DNA of 64,000 nt from Spirosoma sp. 48-14 (GCF_001898575.1 NZ_MKUD01000088.1:93402-157401), one strand, 5' to 3'. Counted from the stretch's first letter, positions 51,962 through 61,071 are shown. The notes: a model not told the origin generated them from the letters alone. Made by a program: numbers and translations.

Positions 51962-53095
51962 ATGAATCGAACACGTAGTCTGTTTACACTTCATAGCTGG
52001 CTGGGGCTATTTACTGGTATTTTTCTTTTTCTGCTGGGGCTGAGTGGATCGGTGCTCGTGTTCCGGCATGAACTGGATCAGGTTGCCAACCGTGAAGTCC
52101 TGACGGTAAAGTTACCGACTCAAGTTGTGGCCAATCCTTTAACCCGGTGTTATCAAACGATTCTCAGCCGCTATCCAAACCTGGACGGCATTGCCTGGCT
52201 TAATCCTGACGCCGGACCGACAGAGGCCTACGACTTTCGGCTTTACCTAAATGATACCCAGTTGCTCACGTACGATCTGGGATTGATTTCATTTAATCCA
52301 TATACCGGAACGATAGTGCGTGAAGGTAAATCGATTGACTTCAGTCCCAGCATCATCGAATGGTTATTCCAGTTTCATTTTAGTTTCCAGTTAGGCATGC
52401 CAGGAGCGGCTTTAACTGCGCTGTTTGGGCTGACCATGTTGGGGTCGTTGCTGACCGGGTTAGTCATCTACCGAAAAATGATCTGGAGAGTGCTGACGCT
52501 TCGGTCGCGAATAAACCGCAAAAACTGGCGAACCATCAGCTCGGATCTTCATCGGCAGGTTGGGGTGTGGTCGTTATTGCTCAATGCTGTAATCTTCTTT
52601 ACGGGCTTCTGGATGAATCTGTTTGCATTTGAGCCCAAAACCTGGCAGGCTGAACTAACGCAAACCCGGCTTAATACGCCAATGGCTCTGACGGCCGATG
52701 GGTTGTACCAGCAGGCCAGGCGATTAATGCCCGATCTGGAACCGTCGTATGTATATCTGCCGACACAGCCTGAGCGCAAATTTAGGGTCAGCGGACCCTT
52801 GAAAGGGCAGTGGGCGTTGTGGGGAGCTGGTAACGCCGTTATTCTTGATCAGCAAACGGGCAAACTTGTCCAGATTCGTCGACTATCGGAACTGCCAGTG
52901 GCCAAACGTCTGGAGTCGGCATTTTTTCCATTGCATGTAGGCAACTACGGCGGCTTACCCGTAAAAATTGTGTATGTATTGATTGGTTTAACGCCGGGCA
53001 TACTGGCTATTACGGGTTTTCTGCTCTGGTGGCGACGGGCTCGGAAGCCAACGCGTAATTGGCCTGAACAGCGTATTGTTGTTAGGCCAACCTAA
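51962..53095 (+). CDS. PepSY-associated transmembrane protein
   Basis: 377-residue inner-membrane protein of the PepSY_TM (PiuB) family with four helices: LHSWLGLFTGIFLFLLGLSGSVLVF near the N-terminus, two central (about 135-165 and 195-218), and one near the C-terminus (VYVLIGLTPGILAITGFLLWWRR). Periplasmic PepSY-like domains lie between. Family members often go with TonB-dependent metal or siderophore receptors and may reduce or transfer metal. It follows SCO by 23 bases. Confidence 0.88.
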   Translation: MNRTRSLFTLHSWLGLFTGIFLFLLGLSGSVLVFRHELDQVANREVLTVKLPTQVVANPLTRCYQTILSRYPNLDGIAWLNPDAGPTEAYDFRLYLNDTQLLTYDLGLISFNPYTGTIVREGKSIDFSPSIIEWLFQFHFSFQLGMPGAALTALFGLTMLGSLLTGLVIYRKMIWRVLTLRSRINRKNWRTISSDLHRQVGVWSLLLNAVIFFTGFWMNLFAFEPKTWQAELTQTRLNTPMALTADGLYQQARRLMPDLEPSYVYLPTQPERKFRVSGPLKGQWALWGAGNAVILDQQTGKLVQIRRLSELPVAKRLESAFFPLHVGNYGGLPVKIVYVLIGLTPGILAITGFLLWWRRARKPTRNWPEQRIVVRPT

Positions 53096-53132
53096 CTGGC
53101 TTGGTTGACACAAGTCTCTAACTCTATTCAGC

Positions 53133-53318
53133 ATGAACGCATTACCTACTCGTCGGGACTTACAACAGCTACTGGCCAATACAGGAGTTTCGCTGCCAGA
53201 GTCGAAATCAGTATGGTCGCAGGAAGCTATTAACTGGACTGCCTTGGTACTCATTCACGTTGCTCTATTGCTGGCAATGTGGGACATACTTGTCCGTCTC
53301 CGGCCGCTCACACATTAA
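53133..53318 (+). CDS. Small single-helix membrane protein
   Basis: 61 residues: a polar N-terminal part, then one helix (WTALVLIHVALLLAMWDILVRL). It fits the gap between the PepSY gene (37 bases before) and the DJ-1/YHS gene (13 bases after), on the same strand, which supports it being real. A small subunit or partner of the PepSY protein is possible. I know no family. Confidence 0.5.
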   Translation: MNALPTRRDLQQLLANTGVSLPESKSVWSQEAINWTALVLIHVALLLAMWDILVRLRPLTH

Positions 53319-53331
53319 CGAATCTTATCCC

Positions 53332-54252
53332 ATGAAAAAACGTAATCAACTTATTTTAGGGCTCTTTCTGTTCGTTTATACAAGCCTGTCCGCGCAGGCA
53401 CAATCTGCCCCGGTTGGTGATACAACCCGGGTCGCCATTCTGCTGTTTCCAGGCGTAGAGTTGCTCGATTTTGCCGGACCGCTGGAAGTGTTTAATCACA
53501 TGGAAAGCGCTAAGGTATATACCGTAGCGGCTCAGTCGGGCCCCATGACCATTATGCAAAGAATGCTCACCGTCGTGCCCGAATATACCCTGTCGACAGC
53601 GCCATTGCCTGATGTGCTGGTGGTGCCAGGTGGACGAATGGAAGAGGTTATGCAGGATAGTAGCGTCGTCAGTTGGATTAGGCGGACTACGTCCCATCGG
53701 CAACTGACGATGTCGGTCTGCACAGGTACGTTTCTGCTGGGCAAGGCGGGTCTGTTAGATGGTAAGACCATTACGACGCATTGGGCAGCCACTCAAATGC
53801 TTCAGCAAATGACCCCCAAAGCTACGGTGATGGAGCATACCCGGTTCGTGGATCAGGGTAATCTAGTAACTACAGCGGGTGTTTCGGCGGGTATTGACGG
53901 GGCCTTGCGCGTAGTGGCCCGGCTGAAAGGCATGGAAGCTGCCAAACAGATCGCCCGCATCATGGAATATGACAAGTGGGACCCGAAGGCAGGACTCGTT
54001 GTGGGCCAGATACGAACCCAGGCTAAAGGGAAAGCCAACCCAACTGTCGGGAAACCAGCCGCCGTCAAAAAAACGGTAGTGATGAAACCGGGTCAATGGA
54101 AACTAACCTCATCTATTGACCCAGTCTGCCAAATGTCAGTAGACGGATTGGTGGCCGATACAGCTCGGTACATGGGCAAGACGTATGGGTTCTGTTCAAA
54201 AATGTGTAAAGAGCGGTTCAGGAAAGAACCGATGACCTACCTCAAGCACTAA
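53332..54252 (+). CDS. Exported DJ-1/PfpI - YHS fusion protein
   Basis: 306 residues from the ATG at 53332, which gives a signal peptide (LILGLFLFVYTSLSAQAQ). A DJ-1/PfpI domain (about 33-215) has the nucleophile-elbow Cys C130 in SVCTGTF and H150 in TTHWAA, like the AraC-type (GATase1) subgroup. After a basic linker, a YHS domain (about 262-306) has C266 (DPVCQMSV), C288 and C292 (YGFCSKMCKERF). YHS domains bind or sense heavy metals, often copper. The fusion and its export are unusual. The earlier Met at 53260 would hide the signal. Confidence 0.85.
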   Translation: MKKRNQLILGLFLFVYTSLSAQAQSAPVGDTTRVAILLFPGVELLDFAGPLEVFNHMESAKVYTVAAQSGPMTIMQRMLTVVPEYTLSTAPLPDVLVVPGGRMEEVMQDSSVVSWIRRTTSHRQLTMSVCTGTFLLGKAGLLDGKTITTHWAATQMLQQMTPKATVMEHTRFVDQGNLVTTAGVSAGIDGALRVVARLKGMEAAKQIARIMEYDKWDPKAGLVVGQIRTQAKGKANPTVGKPAAVKKTVVMKPGQWKLTSSIDPVCQMSVDGLVADTARYMGKTYGFCSKMCKERFRKEPMTYLKH

Positions 54253-54327
54253 ACTATCTATTGGCTCAATTATGTCTGGTCTGTTCTACCTGAACTAGAT
54301 GTAATTGACCTTACCCCAAACTTTATT

Positions 54328-56649
54328 ATGCGTTTCAATAATACGTTTCTCCTTCTGCTTTGCCTGCTGGCCATCAGCAGTTTTGCCCAAACCATAACCG
54401 GGAAAATTAAATCTGGTTCAGGCGAAGCCATCGGTTTTGCCAACATCTCCGTTTTGAACAGTTCGAACGGGACAACGGCCGACAAAGACGGTAATTTTTC
54501 CCTGGATCTGGCCAGAGGAAGGTACCAGTTACAAGTCAGTGCTATTGGCTTTGCCACCAAAATTCAACGGGTGACTGTATCGGACCAACCGCAAACGGTA
54601 GACGTCACCTTGGTGGATAATACCAATGCCCTGAGCGAAGTGGTCGTCACGGCTGATAAAACCGAAGAAAAGCTACAAAACACGCCGTTGGCGGTTACCT
54701 CGCTCAATGCCAGGCAGCTAGAAGAATATCGGGTGTGGACCATCAGCGACCTCACTGCCCTGGCACCCAGCACCTTTATTGTGGAACACGGAAATAGCAC
54801 CGGGTCTAATTTTTTGAATATTCGGGGGGCTATGGGGTTTGCCAATGATCAGTCCGTGGCTACGTATGTGGACGGGGTCTATCAGTTTGATTATTTTTCG
54901 GCCCCCTTCAATTTCAGCAATATCGAACGAATCGAAATTCTACGGGGACCCCAGGGTACGCTCTACGGCCGAAATGCCTATAGTGGCGTGCTCAACGTAA
55001 TTACCAAACGACCCACCAACAAAACCAGCGCATTTGCCGAAATCGATTTGGGCAATTACGGCCAGCAGCGGTATAGTGTGGGGCTCAATGCCCCGCTCAT
55101 ACAGGATAAATTGTTTGTGAACGCCGGATTTCAGGCCAACATTCGGGGAGCAATCTATTCGAATCCAACCCTGGACACTAGAAATTTCGACCATCATAAG
55201 GCCTATAGCGGCAATGTAAACCTGAAATATCTGGTATCGGACAAGTGGATAGTCGACTGGAACACAAGGTATGAAAACGACAACGATAAGGGGGCATATC
55301 CCTGGGCCGCTACCGACAGCGCGGCCCGAGCCAATCCGTACACGGTTTTTGGCAATTGGGATAATACCGAACGCAGAACCAATTTCAACACTTCTCTAGG
55401 TGTGCGATACTTTGGCCGTACGTTTAATTTTACGTCCATCACCGCTTTTGTCGATTATCATATCTGGTTGCCGGGACGATTTGATTTTGATTTTGGGCCC
55501 GACCAGTTAATTAGCTTTACTACCTGGACAGAACAAAACGAATTGACCCAGGAGTTTCGCATTTCGTCGCCAGCCAATGCCGGGAAATGGAAATGGACCG
55601 TAGGCTCTTATTTATTCGGGGAAAAAATAAAGAATAGCAGCACGACCTATTTCGACAAGGACTATGCTCTCCTCGATCCGAATGCGCCCTACGCGTCCAT
55701 CGGCAACGGGAAACGGAATGGGTACGGTATCGCATTTTTTGGGCAGGCGGCCTACGCCATCACGCCAGCTTTTGACGTAACGATTGGGGCCAGGTATGAC
55801 ATCGAGCGCCGGGAACTGACGCAAAATTCTTTGTTTGAAAAAGATAATGTAGTTACGTTGTTAGCCCCGGACAGCACCTCAAAAAAGACTTTTAATGCGT
55901 TTACGCCCAAGGTTATTTTGAGTTACAAATTGACGGATAACTCGATGGTATATGGGGCGTATGCCAAAGGATTCCGAGTGGGCGGATTTAATTTTGGCAA
56001 CCTAGCCAATCCAACCTATAACCCGGAAAAATCAGATAATTATGAAGTGGGTATCAAAAATACGCTTTTCACAAACCGGCTTAAACTGAACCTGACGGCG
56101 TTTTATTTCCAACAAAAAGACCAGCAGGTATCCACCTCCCGCGACGGCGTAAACTATGCCACGCTGAATGTGGGCGATATGGATAATTATGGATTGGAGC
56201 TGGAAGTATCGACCCTGCCGATCAAAAACTTACAAATCGACTAGACGGCCAGTACCTCACACAGTGAATACAAAAAATTACAACTTTTTGATGCAGAAAC
56301 CAATGCGGTAAACGATTACAAGGGTAACAAAGCGATTAACAATCCAGCTTTGCAGTCGATGCTTGCCGTTCAATACGGCGTGCCTTTTGCTACTTCTGCT
56401 CAAACGTTCAAAGCCTTTGTCAGGGGGGAATTCCGATACATCGGCCAATACCAGTTGGATTTTGTCAATGCCTATCAGCAGAGCGCGTATGGTATGGTTA
56501 ACACCCGAGCCGGTGTTACCAGTAGTCATTTTGATGTTGCCCTGTGGGTTCGTAATCTTACGGATGTGCGCTACATGGCGTATGGGTACGGCAGTTATAT
56601 GATGGGCCTTCCCCGAATGCTGGGTATAACCCTAACTGGTAAATTTTGA
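54328..56649 (+). pseudogene. TonB-dependent receptor with in-frame amber codon
   Basis: Outer-membrane receptor: signal peptide (NTFLLLLCLLAISSFAQ), a carboxypeptidase-like beta domain (about 20-105), a plug with IERIEILRGPQGTLYGRNAYSG, and a beta barrel ending in aromatic GKF. The reading frame is broken only by TAG at 56242-56244 (codon 639); the same frame then continues without error to the TGA at 56647-56649, total 773 codons, a normal receptor length. The context IKNLQID-stop-TASTSHSEY suggests a former Trp (TGG). The 638-residue fragment would lack the last barrel strands. Likely cargo is a metal complex, judging by neighbours. Confidence 0.85.
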
Positions 56650-56761
56650 TTTTTGACCGTTGGGGTATCCGGGATTATACTCTCTGATTACGTTTACCCC
56701 TTATTGTACCAAAGTAAACCTCTTGTTCCTGTTTGTTTTTGTAAGCGCTGTTGAATTGCCA

Positions 56762-57154
56762 ATGCGGACATTTATTCTGTATCTACTGCTGATTGCGACA
56801 ATATTGCCGACGGTAAGTCCGTGGGGGATTGTTGCGCACTATCAGCTTAATAAAGAATACATTGCCCGGGTGCTTTGCGAAAACCGCAACCGACCCGAAT
56901 TGCATTGTGATGGCAAATGTTATCTGGCTCGCCGTCTGAAAGCACAGCAGGATCGGCAGGACAAGGAAACTACCGAGCGCGTTCAGCATACGCCTTCCGT
57001 TCAACTTTATTGCAACGAGCGCTTCGGCTTTTGCTGCGAACCGGTTTCTGCCTTCAGGGAAGCTATTCCCACTTTTGCCTATCAATTGATTGTTTATTCT
57101 GCACCATTACCTGCTGTTTTTCAGCCACCAGGTAATCCTGGCCAGTGGGCTTGA
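56762..57154 (+). CDS. Small membrane protein with HCDGKC motif, paralogue 2
   Basis: 130 residues from the ATG at 56762. Residues 21-77 are nearly identical to the gene at 50274, with C39, H48, C49 and C53 conserved; the C-terminal parts diverge, and this copy has an extra CNERFGFCCEP cluster. The longer frame from 56660 would put another hydrophobic stretch in front. It heads the second half of the island, before the MbnP-MbnH block, just as copy 1 heads the first half. Confidence 0.7.
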   Translation: MRTFILYLLLIATILPTVSPWGIVAHYQLNKEYIARVLCENRNRPELHCDGKCYLARRLKAQQDRQDKETTERVQHTPSVQLYCNERFGFCCEPVSAFREAIPTFAYQLIVYSAPLPAVFQPPGNPGQWA

Positions 57155-57360
57155 CAACGAAGCCGTTTGTTCGTCGCCAGCATCTGTCGGGCGAAATCAA
57201 AATTCTCAATTATTAACTTATTCATTTTTAGGTTAGTCGTTCCCAAACGGGCTCATATTCTGGCCGAACAGATCGGCTTGCGCAAGTAGCGCATGCCCAG
57301 TAAGGCGTATGGATACGGTTGTCTTTGAGGTGACGATGACTTGACCGCTTTAACACGATT

Positions 57361-58191
57361 ATGCATACTCATTTTTCATATCAACTTATCGTTTCGTTTC
57401 TGATTGTCGGTATTACGTTGGTTTCCTGTAAGAAGGACGACGAGGATATCATTGACCCAGCCGTTAAAAACTCGGTATCCATTCAATTTGAAAACCGGGT
57501 GGGCGATCAGAAACTTGTACTGGGGACTCCTGCTTACAAAAATGCATCGGGAGAAACGTTTGCCCTTACGACGCTCAATTACTTTATCAGTAATATATCG
57601 CTCAAAAAAGATGACGGTACAGTCCAGAAATTCCCCAATCAGTATTTTCTGGTTCGCCAGGCTGATGCGGCTTCGCAGGTGATTACGCTAAAGGATGTAC
57701 CCTCGGGCAATTATAGTGAGATGAGCTTCATGATTGGGGTCGATAGTACCAAAAGTGTATCGCCCGTCAGCGAGCGGGTAGGGGCACTGGATGTGACTAG
57801 CTACGGCACGGATGGCATGTACTGGTCGTGGAATTCGGGCTATATTTTCCTGAAAATAGAAGGCACATCAACCGCTGTACCGACCACAATCAGTGCCAAT
57901 CAAAGTTTTGCGATGCACATCGGTGGATATGGTGGCGGCTGGAATGGCTCTGCCAAAACGGTGAATAACCTTCGTTCGGTAACGTTACCCATGACGACGA
58001 AAGCCACCGTTCGGGGAAATATCGCTCCTGAGATTCACTTGTTTGTGGATGCGCTCCAGATCTTCAATGGCCCCAATAAGATCAGCCTGGCTACGACGAA
58101 CAGTGTGCATATGCCTGCTGCTGCAACGCCCATTGCAGACAACTACAAGACCATGTTTCAGGTCGATCACGTACACAACGATAAGCAATAG
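57361..58191 (+). CDS. MbnP-family lipoprotein 1
   Basis: 276 residues with a lipobox at LVSCKK (Cys23) and an MbnP-like beta-sandwich. Its core MYWSWNSGYIFLKIEG (Y154, W155, W157) is the family signature. In characterised MbnP/MbnH pairs the diheme partner oxidises a Trp of MbnP to a kynurenine that helps bind copper. This copy has no Cys beyond the lipobox, unlike four-Cys MbnP proteins. His residues lie in FAMHIGGYG, PEIHLF and the C-terminal DHVHNDK. The diheme gene follows after 51 bases. Confidence 0.85.
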   Translation: MHTHFSYQLIVSFLIVGITLVSCKKDDEDIIDPAVKNSVSIQFENRVGDQKLVLGTPAYKNASGETFALTTLNYFISNISLKKDDGTVQKFPNQYFLVRQADAASQVITLKDVPSGNYSEMSFMIGVDSTKSVSPVSERVGALDVTSYGTDGMYWSWNSGYIFLKIEGTSTAVPTTISANQSFAMHIGGYGGGWNGSAKTVNNLRSVTLPMTTKATVRGNIAPEIHLFVDALQIFNGPNKISLATTNSVHMPAAATPIADNYKTMFQVDHVHNDKQ

Positions 58192-58242
58192 GTCGCATCG
58201 GTCCCTGGCTTCACAGGCTGGGGGCCGTTCTTGTTCTAGCTT

Positions 58243-59307
58243 ATGAATAGACTATCGAGTCTCAAAACAGGATTTGGGGGCGTTGGTTTGGTGTTGGGGC
58301 TGCTGGCCTGCCAGGTGGAAGAGCCGGAGGCTCAGCCCCAGGAACTTTTTCAACAGCCTGCCAATTTTCCCCAGCCGGTTTACGCCGTGGACCAAAATCG
58401 GCCCACGGCGGCCGGGGTAGCTTTAGGCAAATCGTTGTTTTACGATGGCATCCTGTCGCGCGACGGGTCGATTTCCTGCGCTGAGTGCCATAACCAGGCA
58501 TATGCGTTTACGCACCACCAGCATGATGTTAGTCACGGGATCGATAATCGGGTAGGAACCCGGAATTCACTGCCGATTCAGAACCTGGCCTGGGCATCGG
58601 ATTTTTTCTGGGATGGAGGAGTACATAGCCTGGATTTAGTACCGATTGCACCCATCGAAAATTCGGTGGAAATGGATGAACGATCGGCGAATGTGATCCG
58701 TAAACTGCGGGCAAGTGCTACCTATCCTGCTTTGTTTAAAGCGGCCTTTGGTACTGACGAGATCAATGGGCCTCGTTTTCTGCAAGCCTTGTCGCAGTTT
58801 ATGCTAACGATGGTTTCAGGGAATTCGCGCTACGACAAGTGGGTTCGGAAAGAGCCGGGCGGTACGCTGACCGTCGAAGAAATGGCCGGGCTAACGGCTT
58901 TTCGGGCTAAATGCAGTGGCTGCCATGCAGGTGAGTTGTTTACTGACAACAGCTTTCGGAACAATGGCCTGTTTATTCAGGGGAGTAACGATGAAGGGCG
59001 GGCTCACGTTACCGAGCTGCCGCAGGATCGCTACAAATTTAAGGTGCCGAGTTTACGGAATGTTGAGAAAACATTGCCTTATATGCACGACGGCCGATTT
59101 TATTCGCTCGAAGCCGTGCTGAATCATTACGCCGAAAATGTGCAGCCAACCGAAAATCTCGATCCTTTACTTCAGCCGAAAAGTAACTCGGACCAATCCC
59201 GGCTAGGTATTCCACTAACATCGGACGAAAAACGACAGATCATTGCATTCCTGAAAACACTTACCGACGACCAGTTCCTGCGTGACCCTCGGTTTGCCAT
59301 TCAGTGA
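58243..59307 (+). CDS. MbnH-like diheme cytochrome c peroxidase-family lipoprotein
   Basis: 354 residues with lipobox LLACQ (Cys23) and two c-type heme sites, CAECH (79-83) and CSGCH (224-228). The order and spacing are those of the bacterial cytochrome c peroxidase/MauG family, and the neighbouring MbnP genes indicate the MbnH branch, which modifies MbnP instead of removing peroxide. FFWDGGVHSL and PSLRNVEKTLPYMHDGRFYSLEAVL are typical of this branch. A periplasmic-facing location is implied by lipidation and heme attachment. Confidence 0.9.
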   Translation: MNRLSSLKTGFGGVGLVLGLLACQVEEPEAQPQELFQQPANFPQPVYAVDQNRPTAAGVALGKSLFYDGILSRDGSISCAECHNQAYAFTHHQHDVSHGIDNRVGTRNSLPIQNLAWASDFFWDGGVHSLDLVPIAPIENSVEMDERSANVIRKLRASATYPALFKAAFGTDEINGPRFLQALSQFMLTMVSGNSRYDKWVRKEPGGTLTVEEMAGLTAFRAKCSGCHAGELFTDNSFRNNGLFIQGSNDEGRAHVTELPQDRYKFKVPSLRNVEKTLPYMHDGRFYSLEAVLNHYAENVQPTENLDPLLQPKSNSDQSRLGIPLTSDEKRQIIAFLKTLTDDQFLRDPRFAIQ

Positions 59308-59335
59308 TGATTAACCAACTAAAGGCGATTGCCCT

Positions 59336-60247
59336 ATGAAAAAATATTTCTTGTTCGGATTGTTTGTACAACTCGCATTACCGACGTTGGCCTGTGACCT
59401 CTGTGGTTGTAGCAACGGTGGGTCGTTTTTTGGGATTCTGCCACAAGGTCATCGGGGCTTTCTGGGGGTTCGCTATCGGTACAACTCGTATCACTCCCAC
59501 CTGAATAGCTTGAATCTGAGTAGCCAGGAGCAGTTTCGGACGGCTGAGCTTTGGGGGCGGTTCTATCCGATCCGTCGGATGCAGGTAATGGCGTTTGTAC
59601 CGTATCAGTTCAGTCAGCAAACGATGCTCAAATCGGGGGATGTAACGCCCCTGCGTGGTCTGAGTGATATTACCGTGCTGGCGCATTACAACGTACTGAA
59701 TACGTTTATGGATGATACCACCGTGCATACTGTCAATCATAATTTACTGGTCGGGGGCGGTGTGAAGCTGCCAACAGGCCGTTTTCGGTATGATGAAAAC
59801 AGCCTGTTGGATGTAGCTAACCCGAATTTTCAGCTCGGAACCGGCAGTATTGACTGGATTGGCAATGTGATCTATACAGCTCGCTATAAAAATTGGGGTG
59901 TAAACGCTGATGTGTCGTACCGGATAACGACAGCTAATCCGAATGGCTATCGGTTTGGTAACCGATTCAATACATCGGCATCCGTTTTTTACCTAGCCGG
60001 CCTGGGCAGCCGGTCCATCATGCCTAATGCCGGGTTATTTGTCGAACACGCTGGGCATGATGGACGTGATGGTGTGGTAAACAAGCAAACGGGGGGCTAT
60101 GCGGCTTATCTGAATCTGGGCACCGAAGTGTATCTGAATAAACTATCGGTTGGAATGAGTTATCGGAAGCCCGTATCGCAGTATTTATCGGATGGCGAAC
60201 TGCGCGCCAATGCACAACTAACTACTCATATCACCTTTTTATTCTGA
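59336..60247 (+). CDS. Outer-membrane barrel protein with CDLCGC motif
   Basis: 303 residues. A signal region (KKYFLFGLFVQLALPTLA) is followed directly by C20-DL-C23-G-C25, a likely metal site at the mature N-terminus or, less likely, a lipid anchor. The rest alternates polar and aromatic strands (GVRYRYNSYHSHLN, WGVNADVSYRITTA, KLSVGMSYRKPVSQYL) and ends in Phe (ITFLF), the signature of an outer-membrane barrel. Genes of this kind recur beside MbnP-like genes in Bacteroidota. It may pass or bind copper across the outer membrane; the next MbnP starts 6 bases later. Confidence 0.75.
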   Translation: MKKYFLFGLFVQLALPTLACDLCGCSNGGSFFGILPQGHRGFLGVRYRYNSYHSHLNSLNLSSQEQFRTAELWGRFYPIRRMQVMAFVPYQFSQQTMLKSGDVTPLRGLSDITVLAHYNVLNTFMDDTTVHTVNHNLLVGGGVKLPTGRFRYDENSLLDVANPNFQLGTGSIDWIGNVIYTARYKNWGVNADVSYRITTANPNGYRFGNRFNTSASVFYLAGLGSRSIMPNAGLFVEHAGHDGRDGVVNKQTGGYAAYLNLGTEVYLNKLSVGMSYRKPVSQYLSDGELRANAQLTTHITFLF

Positions 60248-60253
60248 TAAACG

Positions 60254-61060
60254 ATGCGTCTTTCGCTTATACTACTGCTGCTGGTGTGTTTATTGGTAGG
60301 CACAATTTGGTCGTGCCAGAACGAAGTTGACGTTTCCGAAACCGGATCGCTCATCATAAACCTCGATAACCGGGTTGGCAATCAGGATTTAAGCCTGGGA
60401 AAAGCCACGTACCAAAATGCGGCAGGCGAAGCCTTTACAGTTACAAAATTCAATTATTTCGTCAGTAACTTTCGGCTTAAAAAGGCCGACGGAACGGAGT
60501 ATGTATTGCCTCAGGAGGCTAACTACTATTTGATTCAGGAAGATAAACCAGAATCTCAATCCTTTACACTGACGACGATTCCAGCGGGTACGTATATCGG
60601 GATGTCGTTTTTAATTGGGGTGGATAGTTTGCGGAGCCTGGCCAATATTAGCCAGCGTACGGGAGTGCTTGATCCGGGTCTGGGAACTCACGAAGCAATG
60701 TACTGGGAGTGGAATTCAGGTTATATTTTTCTTAAGCTGGAAGGTACGTCCCCGGTCGCTCCAGCTGCACAGAATAACCTGTTCTTCTATCATATTGGTG
60801 GCTTTGGAGGTGGGTACAATGGCAAGAAAACCATCAACAATCTTCGCACCGTTACCATTTCGTTCAATGGAAATTCGGCTCAGGTATCTGCATCGGGCAG
60901 ACCGCAGGTCAATCTGACTGCAGATGTACTAAATGTCTTTACTGGCACAACAACTTTGCAAATTGCCCAGCATTCGTCAGTAATGTTTGAAGATTATTCA
61001 GCCAACATCGCGAATAACTACAAGGAAATGATCCGGTATAAGGATTTGCAAAATCAGTAA
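60254..61060 (+). CDS. MbnP-family lipoprotein 2
   Basis: 268-residue paralogue of the gene at 57361. The lipobox is IWSCQN (Cys21), the core MYWEWNSGYIFLKLEG (Y150, W151, W153), and FYHIGGFGGGYNG and INNLRTVT match as well. There is no further Cys. It starts 6 bases after the barrel gene, so the MbnP-MbnH-barrel-MbnP order is probably one transcript, closed by the hairpin at 61072. Two MbnP substrates for one MbnH-like enzyme is the simplest reading. Confidence 0.85.
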   Translation: MRLSLILLLLVCLLVGTIWSCQNEVDVSETGSLIINLDNRVGNQDLSLGKATYQNAAGEAFTVTKFNYFVSNFRLKKADGTEYVLPQEANYYLIQEDKPESQSFTLTTIPAGTYIGMSFLIGVDSLRSLANISQRTGVLDPGLGTHEAMYWEWNSGYIFLKLEGTSPVAPAAQNNLFFYHIGGFGGGYNGKKTINNLRTVTISFNGNSAQVSASGRPQVNLTADVLNVFTGTTTLQIAQHSSVMFEDYSANIANNYKEMIRYKDLQNQ

Positions 61061-61071
61061 GATGATTAATT

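Noticed and set aside
56350-56649. Separate 99-codon gene after the receptor
   Set aside because: It is in the same frame as the receptor and is its barrel end after the amber codon.
50274-61060. Methanobactin biosynthesis cluster
   Set aside because: MbnP and MbnH-like genes are present, but no MbnA precursor peptide or MbnB/MbnC-type genes were seen.
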